DNA from: Sporosarcina luteola
Lineage (GTDB): Bacteria; Bacillota; Bacilli; Bacillales_A; Planococcaceae
Reading direction: 5' to 3'
NCBI RefSeq assembly: GCF_007991495.1
Contig: NZ_BJYL01000046.1
Location: 1 to 43,929, forward strand
DNA: 43,929 nucleotides
Shown: positions 41,717-43,929 of the stretch, in pieces
Numbering within the stretch: position 1 is the first letter of the stretch
Layout of the letters: each line of letters begins with the position of its first letter
Notes under the pieces: generated by a model
The model's database searches: none
What the model was told of the DNA's origin: nothing
Seen by the model: the letters and a program-made list of their open reading frames with translations, nothing else
Made by a program: the position numbers and the translations under genes

Positions 41717-42785
41717 CCACTTAAATGATATTGAAATGGACGTCAGCCAGTTTGAAGCAGAGGAAGTAAGCGAGACGGAAAAGGCGAAAATGAAGAGGGA
41801 TCTGAAAAGGAAAATCAGAAGGCCAAAGCCCGTTAGGTGGCGGAAAATAGCCGCCGCAGCATCGATTTCGATTGGGTTGTCATCGGCTGCATTGTTTGGA
41901 CTATCGTTCACTTCGTTCGCGCAGGAAATCCCGATTATTGGGCAAGTGTTTAAATGGTTTAACGATGACGGGTTCTTTGAGAACTATAGTGAACAAGCAA
42001 AAGAGCTTGCGATGACGCAGGAGGATAACGGAATTAGCATGACAGTAAACGAAGCTATATTTGATGGGAAAACGCTATACGTCACGTACGAGCTGACGTC
42101 TGAAAAGAATCTTGGCGAGTCCCCTTGGCTGGATGGTATGCCTGACTTACTTGATAACACTGATATATGGACCCTTTCAACTAGACATGACATTAAGAAA
42201 ATTGACAGTACTCATTATGCCGGCATTACAACAGCCCAAATTTATCCTGTTGATCGATTAGATGAAGGCAGTTTTGAGTTCACAATCAATGAGGTCGTGC
42301 CAGATGAGTCAATGGACGGTCAACCAGTACCTGTGAATTTGACTTTCCATTTCGACTTGCACGCTACGGAAAATAAAGAACAACTCGTCAATAATAAAGT
42401 CGAACAAAATGATGTTACTGTTACCGTCAAAAAAGTGATGTATACGCCAATGTCGTTCATGATCTATTATGATGAAAACCTAACAACAGAGTTGATGGAA
42501 CTATGGGATTTTATTACGGTAGATATTGTCGTAAAAGATGATATAGGAAATGAATACGCGAATCGACATAACGGCGGAAGCAGCAATTCGTCTACTCTCC
42601 TTAATCATACCAATACATTTGAAAGACTTGATCCGAAAGCGACAAAACTGATTATCACGCCGGTCGTACAGCTTTTAGAAAGAGACGGCACAACCGAATA
42701 CGGTGCAATTTACCGCAATCAGGATAGCACCGCTCCAATGGAAGAGTTTGAAATGGATGAAATCGTGATTGAGATAGAAAAATAG
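41697..42785 (+). CDS. DUF4179/DUF5643 anti-sigma factor, second copy
   Basis: A 362-residue single-pass membrane protein. The cytoplasmic residues 1-50 are strongly basic at the end (KRKIRRPKPVRWRK), a membrane segment lies at about 53-73, and the outer domain begins QEIPIIGQVFKWFNDDG, the DUF4179 hallmark shared with the first copy. The C-terminal half contains EQNDVTVTVKKVMYTPMSFM, aligning with the corresponding part of the first paralogue. It should control the sigma factor encoded just upstream, whose stop it overlaps. The start is ATG 41697 after GGGAGG. A bidirectional terminator begins at the stop codon. Confidence 0.85.
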   Translation: MKKDVYDHLNDIEMDVSQFEAEEVSETEKAKMKRDLKRKIRRPKPVRWRKIAAAASISIGLSSAALFGLSFTSFAQEIPIIGQVFKWFNDDGFFENYSEQAKELAMTQEDNGISMTVNEAIFDGKTLYVTYELTSEKNLGESPWLDGMPDLLDNTDIWTLSTRHDIKKIDSTHYAGITTAQIYPVDRLDEGSFEFTINEVVPDESMDGQPVPVNLTFHFDLHATENKEQLVNNKVEQNDVTVTVKKVMYTPMSFMIYYDENLTTELMELWDFITVDIVVKDDIGNEYANRHNGGSSNSSTLLNHTNTFERLDPKATKLIITPVVQLLERDGTTEYGAIYRNQDSTAPMEEFEMDEIVIEIEK

Positions 42786-42809
42786 AGGGATTCGTCCACT
42801 CTATTTTTC
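42777..42809. terminator. Bidirectional terminator
   Basis: AAAAATAGAG and CTCTATTTTT form a stem that overlaps the stop codons of the anti-sigma and oxidoreductase genes. Confidence 0.75.
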
Positions 42810-43751
42810 CTTTCTTAATTCCTCCAATACCTTCTGCGCTTGATAGCCGACTTCAAAGTCATATAGATCTGCTGCTTCTCCACCGTTTACCGCTTTGACG
42901 AGTTCATCGATCAATCGACTTGGCGTGACTTCTTCTACTGAAATCGATTCAAGTGTTTCGCCCGTTTTTCCTCCTCGTAACTCACCCCAGTTTTCCAACT
43001 TCAGGACGCCTTCTGATCCATATGCGGAAAATCCAATATGCTCTATTCCAGCTTGTCCACTTATCCCTTCAATCAATACAGGTGTGCCGTCCGCAAGTTC
43101 TGCAGTGGCAATGATACCCGTCTCACATAGCATAGGGTCTTTCGGGAATTCCAAACGTGCTTGGATATTATGAAGCTCGCCGAATAATTTCAGTGTCTGC
43201 TGGATGAAATGGACACCGACTTCGAGGACAAAGCCACCCTGCTCACGCCCTGCAACCCAGTCATTTTTCTGCCAGGCACGCGGCCATTCCGGGAAGTGCA
43301 TGGAAAGTTGAAGACGCCGCAGCTGACCTATGTAGTTTTCGTTAATCAACTCCGCAAACTTCGTTGCCACCTGGCCATAGTTCAGCGGAAAGTTCATGGC
43401 ATGCACGATACCTGTCTCTTTCACCGCATCCGCCATCTCTTTCGCTTCCTCCAGCGAATTCGCCAACGGCTTTTCACAAAGGATATGTTTTTTCGCCTGA
43501 ATTGCATCCATCACGATGGTGTGGTGGAATTTCGGCGGCACTGCCACATAGACAAGATCTACCTCTTCGTTCAAAAGTAATTGCTTATAGTCGGTATAGG
43601 CTTTCACATCGCCTAATTTGTCAGCTGTTTCGTGGGCAAGTGTATCCATTTGATCGCACACAGCTGTTATTGTGACCCCGTCATGTTGTTTGAATTGGTT
43701 AATCAACCTTTGTCCAATGGCTCCGAGGCCGATGATGCCGATATGTATCAT
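42801..43751 (-). CDS. Gfo/Idh/MocA-family oxidoreductase
   Basis: A 316-residue NAD(P)-dependent dehydrogenase of sugar or inositol-like substrates. The Rossmann motif is GIIGLGAIGQRL at about residues 4-15. The family motif EKPLANSLEEA (E-K-P) lies near residue 95, and the second domain has GGFVLEVGVHFIQQTL with the catalytic His region. The exact substrate is unknown. The start is ATG 43751, with GGGGGAA about 7 nt upstream. An open frame continues to 43889, but that extension reads through the repeat array at 43811 and is not part of the protein. It is convergent with the second anti-sigma gene. Confidence 0.85.
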   Translation of the reverse strand: MIHIGIIGLGAIGQRLINQFKQHDGVTITAVCDQMDTLAHETADKLGDVKAYTDYKQLLLNEEVDLVYVAVPPKFHHTIVMDAIQAKKHILCEKPLANSLEEAKEMADAVKETGIVHAMNFPLNYGQVATKFAELINENYIGQLRRLQLSMHFPEWPRAWQKNDWVAGREQGGFVLEVGVHFIQQTLKLFGELHNIQARLEFPKDPMLCETGIIATAELADGTPVLIEGISGQAGIEHIGFSAYGSEGVLKLENWGELRGGKTGETLESISVEEVTPSRLIDELVKAVNGGEAADLYDFEVGYQAQKVLEELRKEK

Positions 43752-43810
43752 AGTGATTCCCCCTTGACGTTGTATGTAAATTAATACGAGTCCTCGATTG
43801 CAATGTTTTA

Positions 43811-43890
43811 ATGGACCTTCATGCGGAAAGAATGGACCTTGGCGCAGGAAGAATGGGCCTTTGTTTGAAAGAATGGACCCTTCATGCAAC
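43811..43890. repeat. Four-unit array with AATGGACC core, period 20-21 bp
   Basis: ATGG cores stand at 43811, 43832, 43853 and 43873 (steps 21, 21, 20). It lies upstream of the oxidoreductase gene. The last step is one base shorter. Confidence 0.85.
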
Positions 43891-43895
43891 TTAAC

Positions 43896-43929
43896 GAGAA
43901 CTCTTCGTACTTCAATGAGAACTCCCTGC
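43896..43929. repeat. GAGAACTC repeat, period 21 bp, cut by the window end
   Basis: GAGAACTC stands at 43896 and 43917, exactly 21 bp apart. The array runs off the window, so its length is unknown. Confidence 0.65.

Noticed and set aside
1..43929. tRNA, rRNA, riboswitch or T-box leader
   Set aside because: I saw no cloverleaf, conserved rRNA sequence or recognisable riboswitch or T-box motif in any gap on reading both strands. A covariance-model search was not possible here.

Overview
The window is chromosomal DNA of a low-GC Gram-positive bacterium of the Bacillales, most likely family Planococcaceae (Sporosarcina-like). I base this on AAGGAGG-type ribosome binding sites, frequent TTG and GTG starts, Rho-independent terminators between most genes, and gene content (GuaC, a CbpA-like CBS-ACT protein, ECF sigma factors with DUF4179 anti-sigma factors, an SLH-domain protein, an ABC1/UbiB kinase). 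The genus is an inference. I see no rRNA, tRNA, prophage, insertion sequence, CRISPR array or replication origin. The genes are short operons on both strands.

Layout. 0-7.6 kb: a CbpA-like sensor, an Atg22-type MFS carrier, a PAS-GGDEF-EAL c-di-GMP protein, a TetM-like EF-G paralogue and a methyltransferase. 7.6-16 kb: an RND exporter, a VOC protein, a MarR-MFS operon whose regulator has no ordinary start codon at its expected N-terminus, a relic of a second VOC gene, a 77-residue protein, a GNAT enzyme and a NERD protein. 15.8-24.5 kb: a small anchored protein with a SNF2 helicase, a six-repeat PLL-type (DUF346) propeller protein, an ABC exporter pair, a secreted two-repeat protein and a DUF2188 protein. 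24.5-31.7 kb: a 52-bp tandem array, a methyltransferase, a diguanylate cyclase followed by a 58-residue protein, guaC, a TSUP carrier and an ABC1 kinase. 31.8-36.3 kb: an APC permease, a GNAT enzyme, and a LysR regulator divergent from an F420-0:glutamate ligase homologue. 36.6-43.9 kb: a DUF2167 protein, two paralogous ECF sigma/DUF4179 anti-sigma pairs flanking an SLH surface protein, and a Gfo/Idh/MocA oxidoreductase.

The most unusual content is intergenic. Seven loci carry short arrays of a unit of about 21 bp built on TATCGGTCA. In six of them the last unit has the core shortened by one base and runs into a shared ending close to TCATTTCGGGACTTA. The seventh array lacks this end and is joined directly to the relic VOC tail. 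Three further arrays of unrelated sequence also have periods near 21 bp, one array has an exact 52-bp period, and three 47-nt palindromes with compensating arm changes follow genes. The arrays lie between genes, usually outside the main terminator, and bracket several operons. Together they look like a dispersed repeat system rather than random low-complexity DNA.
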